From Sphingobacterium pedocola (GTDB lineage Bacteria; Bacteroidota; Bacteroidia; Sphingobacteriales; Sphingobacteriaceae): a DNA stretch of 64,000 nucleotides. The notes below the pieces were generated by a model that did not search any database, was not told the DNA's origin, and saw only the letters and a program-made list of their open reading frames with translations. The translations under genes and the position numbers were made by a program. The DNA lies in assembly GCF_015209965.1 (NCBI RefSeq), contig NZ_MU158692.1:105310-169309 (forward strand). The letters run 5' to 3'. This document shows positions 24,428 through 34,020 of the stretch, one piece after another. Numbering within the stretch: the first letter of the stretch is position 1; every line of letters begins with the position of its first letter.

Positions 24428-27319
24428 ATGAACAAACCATTTTTACGACTAGTAGCCGAAGATATCAAGAATCGTTTTGAAAATGATCTGCCAGAAATTG
24501 CCATCGTATTCAATAACAAAAGACCGATCACGTATCTCAAAAAACATCTTGCAGATGTATATGGGCGAGCCATCTGGTCTCCACAATTCTTTACCATACA
24601 AGAATTTTTCAAGCTTTCGACTTCGGCAATTGAAGCATCTCCCCTGAGTCAGTTTTTTCATCTGTACCAACTGCACAACGCACTTCTACAGAATGAGGGA
24701 CATGAATTGGAAACACTCGAAGAATTTTACCCCGTCGCAGAAATTATTCTCAGTGATTTCAATCAACTGGATTATGATTTGGTTAATATAGATCATATTT
24801 ATATGGAGCTCTATGACACGACTAAAATCGATCTTGAGTTCCAGCATTTCACGGTCGAACAACAGCATTTTATCCGCCAATTTTGGCAGTCGTTTTCCAT
24901 TGCCGGACACACGGGCATTCAACAACGCTTTCTAAAATTATGGAAAAGGTTGCCGGTTCTGTATAAAGCATTCAAAGAAAAACTACGACAAGAGGGGCAA
25001 TCCAACTACCCGACAATATACCGTGACCTCGCAGAGGGAAGAGCGGAAAATGCACACTTTATCCAAGGTTTTAAACAAGTTTTATTTGTGGGATTCAATG
25101 CGTTAAATAATGCGGAAGCCCTTTTGTTCAAGCAGTGGCAGGAAGTTGGCAAAGCTTTATTTTACTTCGACGCAGATGCTTATTATCTGGAAGACAAACA
25201 GCAGGAAGCGGGACTATTCATCCGCAGAAATATCTATCAAACGGGTCTGATTAACGCATTGGGGGAGAATCTTAATATTCTTGGCAATAGAACTGCAGAC
25301 GTACATTTATATGCTTCCACAGGAAAAATAAGCCAAACCAAACTCTTACATGAGATCTTGGAGCGCACGGAAAGTGCCGATAAAACCTCGGCTATATTAC
25401 TGGCCGACGAAAGTCTACTGGTTCCGCTATTGCAGAGCTTACCTGATGCAACACCCAATATAACAACGGGTTACCCATTAATCCAATCTCCCCTATTTGG
25501 TATATTGGATCTTTGGATGAATGTCCACAAAGACATTTCGTACCTCAAAAAGGACAAAATTTCCTTTCAGGCAGTCGAAACATTTATCAATCATCCGCTT
25601 ACCAAAGTATCCAAAAACGAAAAACTACAATTGCAGCAGTACATTGCTGATAGACAACTTTATGAGGTTGCTATAGATGATTTAATCATCAAGTCATCCG
25701 TACTTCCAAATTTCTTTAGGCCGATTTCAAAAAATGATGAGGTAATACCCACCTTAATCGATTTGGTAGACCGTCTGCTTAGCTCGATCGCAGAGCAGGA
25801 TCGCATCCGTCAAATTGAAAGCAACCTTTTGGTGGAGACTAAAAAAACCTTATATCAACTCAAATTGGGATTTGATAAAATTGAACCACTCAGCATTTCC
25901 TTCCAAATTGGATTAATTAAGAAAGCAATAGCTCCGGTCAACTCGGCAATAGAGGGAAATCCGCTTCAAGGATTACAGATTATGGGGTTATTGGAAAGCC
26001 GCTGTTTGAATTTTGACAATGTTTATATTCTTGGAGCAAATGAAGGAATATTACCCAAAACTTCTAATTCGCCTACTTTTCTTCCCAATGCTTTAAGAAG
26101 AGCTTATAGTTTGCCTATTTTAGAAAACCAGGATGCGTTATCAGCCTACTTGTTTTACCGCCATTTTCAGTATAGTGATAACATACATGTCTTTTATAAT
26201 AGTATAGTTGACGAGAACAGTACAGGAGAAGAAAGCCGGTTTATTAAACAATTGGAGTTTGAAAGTAAATTTAATTTTATCAAGAAAACGCAACAGCAAT
26301 CTATCTTCTTTCCACCGCCTTCGACAGAGGTAATAATAAAAAAAACGGGGAAGGTATGGGCTAAAATGTATGATACTTTCGTTCAAAGAGGTCGGAGAAT
26401 ATCCGCAACAGCATTGACAACGTATCTGCAGTCTCCGCTACAGTTTTTCTTAAAGCATGTCGCCGAAATTAAAGAACCTCCCTCCATTACCCAAGAATTT
26501 GAAATGAATAAACTTGGAACAGTTATTCACGAGGTAATGGAAAAGATACTCTTACCCTTTAAAGGCATAAGCGAGTTTACCCCTACCCAGACATTGAAAG
26601 AAAATCTCGCAGATGTAGACGTTCTGATCATACGCGAAATAGGAAATCAATATTTGTCTGAATTTAAAAATTTGGATGATTTGAATAGCTTGCAACGGAT
26701 TATGCACAAAATAGCGAGCGAATATATTAAAATGTACCTGCAATATGATATTGAAAATTATAAAGCTTTTAGAATTATAGAATTAGAAAATGACGAAGAT
26801 TATACGATAGATTTCTCGATAAACATAAACGGACAAACTGAAATGATAAATCTTTATGGTATTATCGACCGTGTGGATGAGGTAATAACACTCGACAATC
26901 AAATTAAAACCCGAATTGTTGACTATAAAACGGGGGGAGATAGTATCATTTTCAAAGAAATAGACCGTGTATTCGCCGCTAATACTGAAAATAAGGCCCT
27001 CGTACAGACGCTGTTTTATTCCTATGTATTCGAACAAGTAACCGGCCGAAAGAATTTAGAGCCACATCTGTACGTTGCGCGGAGAATGCGAGAAGAAGGA
27101 ACACTATTTAGTGGGAAATTCGGAGTAATGGAAGGTGAGTATTTAATAGAACAAAAGAGAAACTTTGTGGATTTTCTAAAAGCAACCCTAGAAGAGATCT
27201 TTAATACCGAAGTTCCTTTTCGGCATAATCCCCATGCACACATTTACGACAGCGATCCTTATACGCTATTTTACCGTAATGCTGCTACAGAGCAAACAGA
27301 AGATAATGAAAAAGGGTAG
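24428..27319 (+). CDS. AddB-like PD-(D/E)XK nuclease, without Fe-S cysteines
   Basis: The 963-residue partner of the helicase upstream (2-base gap) has a degenerate UvrD-like body (GILPKTSNSPTFLPNALRR) and a C-terminal RecB-type nuclease: LTTYLQSPLQFFLKH, LGTVIHEVMEKIL and VDYKTGG with Asp832 and Lys834 in the catalytic D-x-K. In typical AddB a four-Cys iron-sulphur cluster brackets this domain. Here the positions are Ser669 (of the Cys-Pro pair) and Tyr940, Asp943 and Tyr949 in place of Cys-x2-Cys-x5-Cys. The nuclease residues are intact, so the enzyme may fold without a cluster. The stop codon lies inside the terminator stem. Confidence 0.9.
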   Translation: MNKPFLRLVAEDIKNRFENDLPEIAIVFNNKRPITYLKKHLADVYGRAIWSPQFFTIQEFFKLSTSAIEASPLSQFFHLYQLHNALLQNEGHELETLEEFYPVAEIILSDFNQLDYDLVNIDHIYMELYDTTKIDLEFQHFTVEQQHFIRQFWQSFSIAGHTGIQQRFLKLWKRLPVLYKAFKEKLRQEGQSNYPTIYRDLAEGRAENAHFIQGFKQVLFVGFNALNNAEALLFKQWQEVGKALFYFDADAYYLEDKQQEAGLFIRRNIYQTGLINALGENLNILGNRTADVHLYASTGKISQTKLLHEILERTESADKTSAILLADESLLVPLLQSLPDATPNITTGYPLIQSPLFGILDLWMNVHKDISYLKKDKISFQAVETFINHPLTKVSKNEKLQLQQYIADRQLYEVAIDDLIIKSSVLPNFFRPISKNDEVIPTLIDLVDRLLSSIAEQDRIRQIESNLLVETKKTLYQLKLGFDKIEPLSISFQIGLIKKAIAPVNSAIEGNPLQGLQIMGLLESRCLNFDNVYILGANEGILPKTSNSPTFLPNALRRAYSLPILENQDALSAYLFYRHFQYSDNIHVFYNSIVDENSTGEESRFIKQLEFESKFNFIKKTQQQSIFFPPPSTEVIIKKTGKVWAKMYDTFVQRGRRISATALTTYLQSPLQFFLKHVAEIKEPPSITQEFEMNKLGTVIHEVMEKILLPFKGISEFTPTQTLKENLADVDVLIIREIGNQYLSEFKNLDDLNSLQRIMHKIASEYIKMYLQYDIENYKAFRIIELENDEDYTIDFSININGQTEMINLYGIIDRVDEVITLDNQIKTRIVDYKTGGDSIIFKEIDRVFAANTENKALVQTLFYSYVFEQVTGRKNLEPHLYVARRMREEGTLFSGKFGVMEGEYLIEQKRNFVDFLKATLEEIFNTEVPFRHNPHAHIYDSDPYTLFYRNAATEQTEDNEKG

Positions 27320-27334
27320 CTGCCGCTACCCTTT
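27311..27334 (+). terminator. Terminator of the addAB-like operon
   Basis: AAAGGGTAGC (27311-27320), loop TGCC, GCTACCCTTT (27325-27334), then a T/C-rich run. The stop codon of the nuclease gene is part of the left arm. Confidence 0.85.
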
Positions 27335-27364
27335 TCTTCCCTCAATTTAAATAGGTTTACCCTA

Positions 27365-28237
27365 TTATCCTTTTATGCGCTTAGAAATAGCACGACTGGC
27401 TCTCTTTTTTGCCATCTCAATTTTATAATCAAGCCATTTATTTTTAAATATTTTACGCATAGTATCATCAAAATGGCGTGTGATAAACAAGTTACGGGCA
27501 CCTTTCAATTTTTCGCTGACAGAATTTGCCAATGCCCTAACAGAGATAGAATAACCCTCCGTTTCGTACTGAATATAATGCCACCACCCAGCTGGCATAT
27601 ACAGTGTATCTCCTGGATAAATGACAGCTTCGTAGCCGTCCAAATACTGCAGTCCTGGATAATCCTGCTCACTGCTCTTCTTTGGGTTAGCAATGCTATG
27701 GAAATTGTATGGCAATTTATACATCAGATCTGATTGGTCGTTTGGAAATAACCAGATCCGCTTTGCGCCCTGAAATTGAGAAATAAATACGTGCGACATA
27801 TCAATATCAAAATGGTTACGCGTCGCAGAACCTTCTCCTCCAAAAAACATATAGGGAAGCCATTGGATCACTTTACCACCCGTTACATCATTATATATGA
27901 TATCTTTTTTTAGTTCAGGTCTAATCTTCAATAGATTGAACAGAAAAAGACGTAATTCCGTGGGTTCTCTACTTATCGTATCTAGATACTCTCCTAAACT
28001 CATTTGGCCTATTGGCGGACTTGCAGCATGATTCTGAGACTCTTCCTCTCTTCCGTAGATATCAATTTTTTCATTACCCGCTATTTCCTTGAAATAGCTG
28101 TAACTCCACTTCGTCCAACAAGGACTATCTTTGCTTATGAAATCCTTGATGACAACCGGTTGGCCTTTATTAAGATAATCCCTCACAAAGTCCTTTGAAG
28201 TCACTCCTGAGATACTATTAACTGGTTTTAATTTCAA
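27365..28237 (-). CDS. Cupin-like (cupin_8/JmjC-type) oxygenase-family protein
   Basis: The 290-residue protein resembles the JmjC-like cupin_8 group: GQPVVIKDFISKDSPCWTKWSYSYF at the N-terminus, then the iron-binding triad candidates in NHFDIDMSHVFI (His-x-Asp) and GWWHYIQ (distal His), with GAKRIWLFPNDQ and YPGDTLYMPAGWWH, the usual double-stranded helix signatures. Members use Fe(II) and 2-oxoglutarate to hydroxylate proteins or small molecules; the substrate is unknown. The gene is downstream of gldN on the same strand but separated by 130 bases and has its own box TATGTTTG at 28260-28267. Confidence 0.85.
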   Translation of the reverse strand: MKLKPVNSISGVTSKDFVRDYLNKGQPVVIKDFISKDSPCWTKWSYSYFKEIAGNEKIDIYGREEESQNHAASPPIGQMSLGEYLDTISREPTELRLFLFNLLKIRPELKKDIIYNDVTGGKVIQWLPYMFFGGEGSATRNHFDIDMSHVFISQFQGAKRIWLFPNDQSDLMYKLPYNFHSIANPKKSSEQDYPGLQYLDGYEAVIYPGDTLYMPAGWWHYIQYETEGYSISVRALANSVSEKLKGARNLFITRHFDDTMRKIFKNKWLDYKIEMAKKRASRAISKRIKG

Positions 28238-28259
28238 AATATTCCCTTTTATACTTATA

Positions 28260-28267
28260 CAAACATA
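28260..28267 (-). promoter_or_regulatory. -7 box before the cupin gene
   Basis: TATGTTTG on the minus strand, 22 bases before the cupin start codon. No TTTG at the expected distance was found, so only the -7 element is claimed. Confidence 0.45.
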
Positions 28268-28367
28268 AAAAAATATCTCTGCATTCTATTGTCTTTAAAG
28301 AATTCTCTTCAAGATTCACCGCATCACTATCGGCAGACAACAGGTAGAAATATTTTAAAACGTTAAG

Positions 28368-29411
28368 TTAATAAGACCATAAATCCTGTTCGTAGTCCAT
28401 CAGCGTCTTTTTAATACGCTCTGATTCAAATAATCTATCAAGATCATCGCGAATATAATCTTTGATACGCAGGTCATCTGTATTCGATTGCTTCACGATA
28501 TAACTAGAAAATAATCTTTTAATAAACACGTCATCGTAGCTTAATCCCGTTGCATCATTATGCCTGTTCATCACTTCCTTATTCACGAATACATGCCGTG
28601 CTTCTGGAAAATAGATCCAAAATGCAGGTGTTGGATCAACGGCGATGGTTAGCGCACCGTCATCTACCGGCAATGGAATATCGCTAGGTGTATCTTGTGT
28701 CTCGACATTTTCGTTTTGTGCAGGAACGGCAAATGGATCGAACGGGTCGGTCCCAATGGCTCCCTCTCCTCCTCCGTCACTATTTACAGGCAAACCTAAA
28801 TTCGAGTCCATACCCGGGATATTCGGTGTGATCAAAGGAGCAATACCAACAATCCTAGGTTCAAAAACAGATCGTTGTTTGTCAAAAATCCAATCCTCTT
28901 TAATACGAAACTTCACAACATTCTCGCCACTAAAAGCCCTGCTTTCATAATGTGAATTGATCACCTCATTATTTTCATTATACTCTTCAACCAGTACACT
29001 ATCTCCTCCTAGCCTTGCCATCACTTGATCTGGTGGCAAAACGTTCTTAAAACTATCTCCATTTGGATCATTCTCCGTAGGAGTCGGATCATAGGCCGTT
29101 AACTCGCCAGCTTGTATAGCCTTCACTATTACATCCATAAGTCTAGATTTGGGAGAAGCGAAAGCCTGATTCAATTTCTCTCTAAGGTCGATTTCTCTCC
29201 ACACCCGCTTACTAAACGCTACATCCGTCTGTCTGACTGTAGCATACGGAACAACCTTGCGATTTTCGATATCGGTTTTCGCGACGTATCCATCCACAGG
29301 CGGATCATCTGATACTTGAACCGGCTTCGTGCTATTCGACAAGTTTTCCTGTTGAGCATATGTACTCAACGAAAATCCTAAGACAGCTACTGATAATAAT
29401 ATCTTCTTCAT
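28368..29411 (-). CDS. gldN: Type IX secretion/gliding protein GldN (PorN)
   Basis: The 347-residue protein begins with a signal peptide (KKILLSVAVLGFSLSTYAQ). The mature part has the GldN features: VAFSKRVWREIDLREKLNQAF early, KEDWIFDKQRSVFEPRIVGIAPLI in the middle, and the C-terminal FWIYFPEARHVFVNKEVMNRHND with YDDVFIKRLFSSYIVKQSN. GldN joins GldK in the periplasmic ring of the type IX secretion machine. A Pro/Asp/Gly-rich low-complexity insert lies at about residues 205-260. It is last in the gldKLMN operon, 19 bases after gldM. Confidence 0.95.
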   Translation of the reverse strand: MKKILLSVAVLGFSLSTYAQQENLSNSTKPVQVSDDPPVDGYVAKTDIENRKVVPYATVRQTDVAFSKRVWREIDLREKLNQAFASPKSRLMDVIVKAIQAGELTAYDPTPTENDPNGDSFKNVLPPDQVMARLGGDSVLVEEYNENNEVINSHYESRAFSGENVVKFRIKEDWIFDKQRSVFEPRIVGIAPLITPNIPGMDSNLGLPVNSDGGGEGAIGTDPFDPFAVPAQNENVETQDTPSDIPLPVDDGALTIAVDPTPAFWIYFPEARHVFVNKEVMNRHNDATGLSYDDVFIKRLFSSYIVKQSNTDDLRIKDYIRDDLDRLFESERIKKTLMDYEQDLWSY

Positions 29412-29430
29412 AATAGCTATTTTGTTCGTG

Positions 29431-30954
29431 TTAATTCGTTACCTGAAATGTTATAGCATCCAAGTTTTGTGCTACCCCATCTGGTCCAACTCCTACAATA
29501 TCGTAGATCATGACGACAGAACCGGATGTAACCCCACCTAACGCAGTTTTCATTGCTCCGGAAAACGAGGCTCCAGAGGACTGATAAGGCCCTATAGGAT
29601 CGACCCGAGGTTTAGCAATATACATATTAAACTTCGTGATACTAAATTTAGCGTCAAATTCAAAATTATCTAACGAAGCAGAAACAACATTTTGTCCCCT
29701 CAATTGCGCCGCGGATATACGCCCACCTGTTTTCCCAGCTATACGGGCAGTAGGCTTGGGAATACGTTTCACACGAAACTTTGTACTACCCAACTGTTGC
29801 GTCTTATCCCCTATTTTAGCAGAAACATTAATAGAAGCATCGCCCGTAGAAGATACACGTGCCGTATACTTACCGCCGGATCCAGAAATAGAAACGTTAG
29901 AACCTGAAACGAGCAAATTTTCCTTTGGAATACCTGGCGCCGACACCGAAATTGGATTATTTACACCAATATACAATACGTTCATCGCATCAGGAGAAAC
30001 TACCGCAGACGGACGGGCGACCTGATAAGTCATCGGTTCTGTTTCGTACGTTTTTACTGTCCCATCTGTTTGTTGAACACGAATAGTACCCGTCCAATTA
30101 AACACCCCTTCACTAGAAGTATTTACGCTATATGTCCCCTGTCCTTCTGTAACGGGCAACGTACTCCCTCCCACAGAAATCTGAGGGGAGGACTTAGAGT
30201 CGTAAGCTGTCAAAAAGACTTTTGCAGTATAAGGTTGACCTTGTATCAAATATGAGGTAGGCGCCACAGCAACTGCGGCAAATTTATCCAAATTCACGAC
30301 TGCCTGATCCATCTTACCAAATATATGCTTTACCACAGCGGATTCCGCATTCTTTGCGTCCGCATTTATTTTTTCCAAGGCCGTGATAGCTGCTGTCAAT
30401 GGAATACCATCTCCAAAATTAACTTGTTCCCAAGATTTTTTAACACCGCCACGGGGTCCGGGATCTTCTGCCGATAAGGCAAAGCTAACCTCATCATTAG
30501 TCAGTTTTTTTAATTCTGCAGAAGTAGCATTAATAATGTCTCGAAGCTCTTTACCTCGTCCCTGATTAATCATCAATCTTGCAGAAATAGATGTACTACT
30601 TCTGAATTTCACATCGCCTGTTTCCTCATTTATATCTCCCCCTTCCGCGGTCAATAGTTGATTATACTCCTTAAGTTTGGTAGTCAACTTACCAACCAAA
30701 ACCCGTGCTTGTTCAGCTTTCGTCAAAAGCGGTTGTGCCCGTTCAGGATTCTCTTTCATTTTGGTTTCCCGAAAAGCGAGAAACATATTATCAATACCTG
30801 ATTGTGTATTTTGAGTAGAGGTGTTTAAGCTGTTACCAAGGTTCTTAAATGCGTCCAATATCGAATCGCTTACATTTAATGCTACTAAGCCTAGCAACAC
30901 TAAATATAGGATACTGATCATCCGCTGTCTTGGTGTCTCTTTTTGTCCTGCCAT
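29431..30954 (-). CDS. gldM: Type IX secretion motor protein GldM
   Basis: The 507-residue protein starts MAGQKETPRQRMISILYLVLLGLVALN: short cytoplasmic tail and a single membrane helix (residues about 12-30). The long periplasmic part has the four GldM domains, with the helical D1 (QSGIDNMFLAFRETK onward) and Ig-like D2-D4 rich in beta structure. With GldL it forms the proton-powered motor that drives type IX secretion. It is 41 bases behind gldL and followed by gldN. Confidence 0.96.
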   Translation of the reverse strand: MAGQKETPRQRMISILYLVLLGLVALNVSDSILDAFKNLGNSLNTSTQNTQSGIDNMFLAFRETKMKENPERAQPLLTKAEQARVLVGKLTTKLKEYNQLLTAEGGDINEETGDVKFRSSTSISARLMINQGRGKELRDIINATSAELKKLTNDEVSFALSAEDPGPRGGVKKSWEQVNFGDGIPLTAAITALEKINADAKNAESAVVKHIFGKMDQAVVNLDKFAAVAVAPTSYLIQGQPYTAKVFLTAYDSKSSPQISVGGSTLPVTEGQGTYSVNTSSEGVFNWTGTIRVQQTDGTVKTYETEPMTYQVARPSAVVSPDAMNVLYIGVNNPISVSAPGIPKENLLVSGSNVSISGSGGKYTARVSSTGDASINVSAKIGDKTQQLGSTKFRVKRIPKPTARIAGKTGGRISAAQLRGQNVVSASLDNFEFDAKFSITKFNMYIAKPRVDPIGPYQSSGASFSGAMKTALGGVTSGSVVMIYDIVGVGPDGVAQNLDAITFQVTN

Positions 30955-30995
30955 AATTGTAATTTCCCTTATTCGCCTTTTAGATCAACTACTAT

Positions 30996-31640
30996 TTATG
31001 AACGGTTAGCGTTCATCGCAGACAACATATTACCATATATGGCATTCAATGAGGCTAAATTTTTATTAAAAGTATTTACTTGTTCTTTGAACTGTAACAT
31101 GTCAGCAGAAGATTCATTAAAGGTCTGCAAATCTGCCGCAGCACGCTCAAAAGCGTGACTCAATTGTGAAGCTCCTATGGAAGCCGAATTTAATTTATCA
31201 GCAAATTGATTCGTCGCCAAAGCTGTATCAGCTACTTTGGAAATGGAAGCTACTTTATCTCCAAATGTACGTAAGCCGTCACCCAGATTACCGATCAGAT
31301 TTTCGTCGATCTTCGCATCCTGTAATAACCTATCCAATGCAGCAGTATTCCCGACAATAGGTTGCGCTATATTTGAAGGTATAGACGTACTTCTAGTCGG
31401 TAGTTCACCTCTGAAGTCCTCGTCCAGTTCTGGATAGACGCGCGTCCAATCTACATCTTTTTCGGCAGACATAAAACCCATGATAAAGAATAACAACGCT
31501 TCTACCGCCAGACCAACACCAATCATCCATTCACCGCCTTTAAAATTTAATATTTTAAACATTAAACCGATAATTACTACTGTTGCTCCCCAATTGATCA
31601 ATGTATTAATACTAAAACCGTATTTCTTTTTCGTTGCCAT
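30996..31640 (-). CDS. gldL: Type IX secretion motor protein GldL
   Basis: The 214-residue protein has two membrane helices near its N-terminus (INWGATVVIIGLMFKIL and GVGLAVEALLFFIMGFM) with an acidic residue in the second helix (Glu in VEALLF) that in the family carries protons, followed by a cytoplasmic helical domain. GldL pentamers surround a GldM dimer in the inner membrane. Spacing is 32 bases from gldK and 41 to gldM. Confidence 0.96.
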   Translation of the reverse strand: MATKKKYGFSINTLINWGATVVIIGLMFKILNFKGGEWMIGVGLAVEALLFFIMGFMSAEKDVDWTRVYPELDEDFRGELPTRSTSIPSNIAQPIVGNTAALDRLLQDAKIDENLIGNLGDGLRTFGDKVASISKVADTALATNQFADKLNSASIGASQLSHAFERAAADLQTFNESSADMLQFKEQVNTFNKNLASLNAIYGNMLSAMNANRS

Positions 31641-31672
31641 GTTTCCGTTTATAAAATTTATATTTCCAATAG

Positions 31673-32965
31673 TTAGTAAGCTACTCCTGCATATTTCGTC
31701 ACAGATCTAAAACCAATGTATGACTTTGCTGTATCTTGATACTCGTATTGTCTCGCAGAATTTTGTAAAAAGTACCCCACATCTTTCCAAGATCCTCCCC
31801 GTACTACTTTACGCTTCATTGTCTCATGATCTGTCGGTTTCGCGTGATAGGTGTAGGTTGGGTTCATATCGTGCACAAACGAGTATGCCGACTCGTTATA
31901 ACTTGACTGTGTCCATTCGGCAACATTACCAGCCATATTATATAATCCAAAATCATTTGGAAAATAGGCATAAACTGGAGCTGTATAAGCCACTCCGTCA
32001 TCAATATAATTCCCCCTTCCGGGTTTGAAATTGGCCATCAAACAGCCTCTTGCATTCCGCGCTGAGGGTCCGCCCCAAGGATATTGCATCCCAATCTTGC
32101 CACCTCTAGCTGCATATTCCCATTCAGCCTCCGATGGAAGCTGGTAATCAAACCTCGGATTTTCCTTATTTCTTGATGCTGCATTATTAAACAGCTGGGT
32201 TCTCCATGAATTAAAGGCTTGTGCCTGCCTCCAAGTGACACCTACAACCGGATAGTCGTCAAACGAAGGATGGGAAAAATAACCATTTACCATCGGCTCG
32301 TTAGCCGCGTAACTAAAATCCGCCAGCCAAACAGTAGTATCCGGATAGACTAACATGGTATCGCGCATGATAAAATCTGACCGCGTTTTATTCGGATCCC
32401 TTTTACCGTCTACCGCGGCACGTAAATCATACCATTCATAATGATATTTTAATAGGCGTACATCCAATTCATTCTTACCAAATATGCGGTCTTCTCCTTG
32501 GTAATACATACTCGACAATCTTTCCTTCTGATTTTGATCATCTGTTCTCCAAGGTGATTTTTTATACACATTATCCCAATCAATATACCGTTCGCCATTG
32601 GTACCCTGTATAAAATACGTATCATCTCCCAAAAAATTGTGAATAAGAATCGAATCGCGAACCCAATACACAAACTGACGGTACTCGCTATTGGAAATTT
32701 CTGTATCGTCCATATAAAACGGTGCAATCGTAACTTGACGATTTTGAGCCGTTTGGGAGAATGTGATATCTTCATCAGATTGCCCCATGATAAATGTACC
32801 CCCTGGCACTAATACCATCCCATACGGGTTCTTATTAGCCTTTAACTTTTCAAGTTTAACACCTACCAATTCGCCAGAATTACTCGGTCCTTTACAGCTG
32901 GTATTTACCACCGAGGCAAATACGATTAAAAGACCAAATACAATTTTATACTGTTTGTAATTCAT
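31673..32965 (-). CDS. gldK: Type IX secretion lipoprotein GldK (SUMF1-like)
   Basis: The 430-residue lipoprotein has a lipobox ending NTSC (Cys at about residue 24) and a formylglycine-generating-enzyme-like (SUMF1) domain: GMVLVPGGTFIMGQ, DTEISNSEYRQFVYWV, PVVGVTWRQAQAFNSWR, LPSEAEWEYAARGG, NMAGNVAEWTQSSY and VVRGGSWKD. The catalytic Cys pair of true sulfatase activators is not evident, in keeping with a structural role. With GldN it forms the large periplasmic ring tied to the outer membrane. First gene of the operon. Confidence 0.96.
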   Translation of the reverse strand: MNYKQYKIVFGLLIVFASVVNTSCKGPSNSGELVGVKLEKLKANKNPYGMVLVPGGTFIMGQSDEDITFSQTAQNRQVTIAPFYMDDTEISNSEYRQFVYWVRDSILIHNFLGDDTYFIQGTNGERYIDWDNVYKKSPWRTDDQNQKERLSSMYYQGEDRIFGKNELDVRLLKYHYEWYDLRAAVDGKRDPNKTRSDFIMRDTMLVYPDTTVWLADFSYAANEPMVNGYFSHPSFDDYPVVGVTWRQAQAFNSWRTQLFNNAASRNKENPRFDYQLPSEAEWEYAARGGKIGMQYPWGGPSARNARGCLMANFKPGRGNYIDDGVAYTAPVYAYFPNDFGLYNMAGNVAEWTQSSYNESAYSFVHDMNPTYTYHAKPTDHETMKRKVVRGGSWKDVGYFLQNSARQYEYQDTAKSYIGFRSVTKYAGVAY

Positions 32966-33124
32966 AAAAATTCAATTCTAAGCTTAATGTACTGTAATTC
33001 GTTCTCAAAAAGCATGTAAAACTACAGGTTAATTGTTTACAACAAAGCATTCACAAAAAAAAACAAAAAAATGGGATTATAACACTACATTTAACATCTT
33101 TTAACGTAAAAACTTTTGAATATA

Positions 33125-33154
33125 AAAAAAAGTAGTGACTTCACTACTTTTTTT
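33125..33154. terminator. Terminator hairpin between hemD and gldK
   Basis: AAAAAAAGTAGTGA, a 2-base tip, TCACTACTTTTTTT. It ends the hemD transcript on the minus strand and lies about 160 bases before gldK. The remainder of 32966-33239 holds no gene that I can see. Confidence 0.75.
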
Positions 33155-33239
33155 CTGAAAGTATCTATTTTACGGCTCATTAAGAACCGTTGCACACCCC
33201 TCTTCTTCGATGTTGTTACCGCCGTTAGTCATGAAGGGC

Positions 33240-34007
33240 TTATTTATTTACCTGCTTGATATATTGTTCAACTGCCATGGTCATACTCGGTGCAGTCGGA
33301 GTTGGCGCCGGGATATCAAGGATCAAACTATGATCCAAAAGAGCCTGTTGCGTACTCGCTCCAAAAGCAGCTATGCGTGTAGAATTCTGAACAAACTCCG
33401 GAAAGTTCTCATACAAAGACTGTACACTTGAGGGACTAAAAAACACGATTACATCATAAAAAACATCTTTAAGATCTGTAATATCCGTTATCACAGTGCG
33501 GAATAATACTGCTGGCGTAAAATCGTACCCATTTTCTTGTAGCCATTTCTGTGTCTCCTCATTCGCAACGTCGGAACACGGGAATAAAAACTTTTCTTTG
33601 CTATGTTTCTTTAATACTTCTTCTAAATCCTGCGCTGTCTGCTTGCCAAAAAAGATCTTACGTTTCCTGTATTGGATATACTTTTGCAAGTATAGCGCGA
33701 TAGCTTCGGATATACAAAAATATTTCATTTCCGCGGAAACTTCAAAACGCATCTCTTCACATACCCGAAAGAAATGATCAACTGCATTTTTACTCGTAAA
33801 TATTACAGCAGTATAGTCTGCAAAGTTGATCCGATCTTTTCGGACATCCTTTGCAGGCACACCTTCAACATGTATAAATCCACGGAAATCTAATTTCAAA
33901 TTATACTTTTCTGCTAAAATAAAGTATGGAGACTTGTCATTTTCAGGTTTGGGCAAAGTCACTAAAATGCTCTTTACTTTTTTGGCTCTTGCTACATCAA
34001 TCTGCAT
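33240..34007 (-). CDS. hemD: Uroporphyrinogen-III synthase
   Basis: The 255-residue protein has the two-lobed HemD fold: ILVTLPKPENDKSPYFILAEKY, the conserved DYTAVIFTSKNAVDHFF, FLFPCSDVANEETQKWL, FRTVITDITDLKD and IVFFSPSSVQSLYENFP with IAAFGASTQQAL. It closes and rearranges hydroxymethylbilane to uroporphyrinogen III in tetrapyrrole synthesis. Sequence conservation in this family is low, but the TSKNAV and SPSSV stretches are typical. It lies close behind the DUF4271 gene (13-base gap), a pairing common in Bacteroidota. Confidence 0.92.
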   Translation of the reverse strand: MQIDVARAKKVKSILVTLPKPENDKSPYFILAEKYNLKLDFRGFIHVEGVPAKDVRKDRINFADYTAVIFTSKNAVDHFFRVCEEMRFEVSAEMKYFCISEAIALYLQKYIQYRKRKIFFGKQTAQDLEEVLKKHSKEKFLFPCSDVANEETQKWLQENGYDFTPAVLFRTVITDITDLKDVFYDVIVFFSPSSVQSLYENFPEFVQNSTRIAAFGASTQQALLDHSLILDIPAPTPTAPSMTMAVEQYIKQVNK

Positions 34008-34020
34008 AAAATTCTTTTCT

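Noticed and set aside
21072..27319. AddAB-like pair as a new defence system
   Set aside because: All motifs match the standard recombination helicase-nuclease pair; the neighbours are housekeeping genes.
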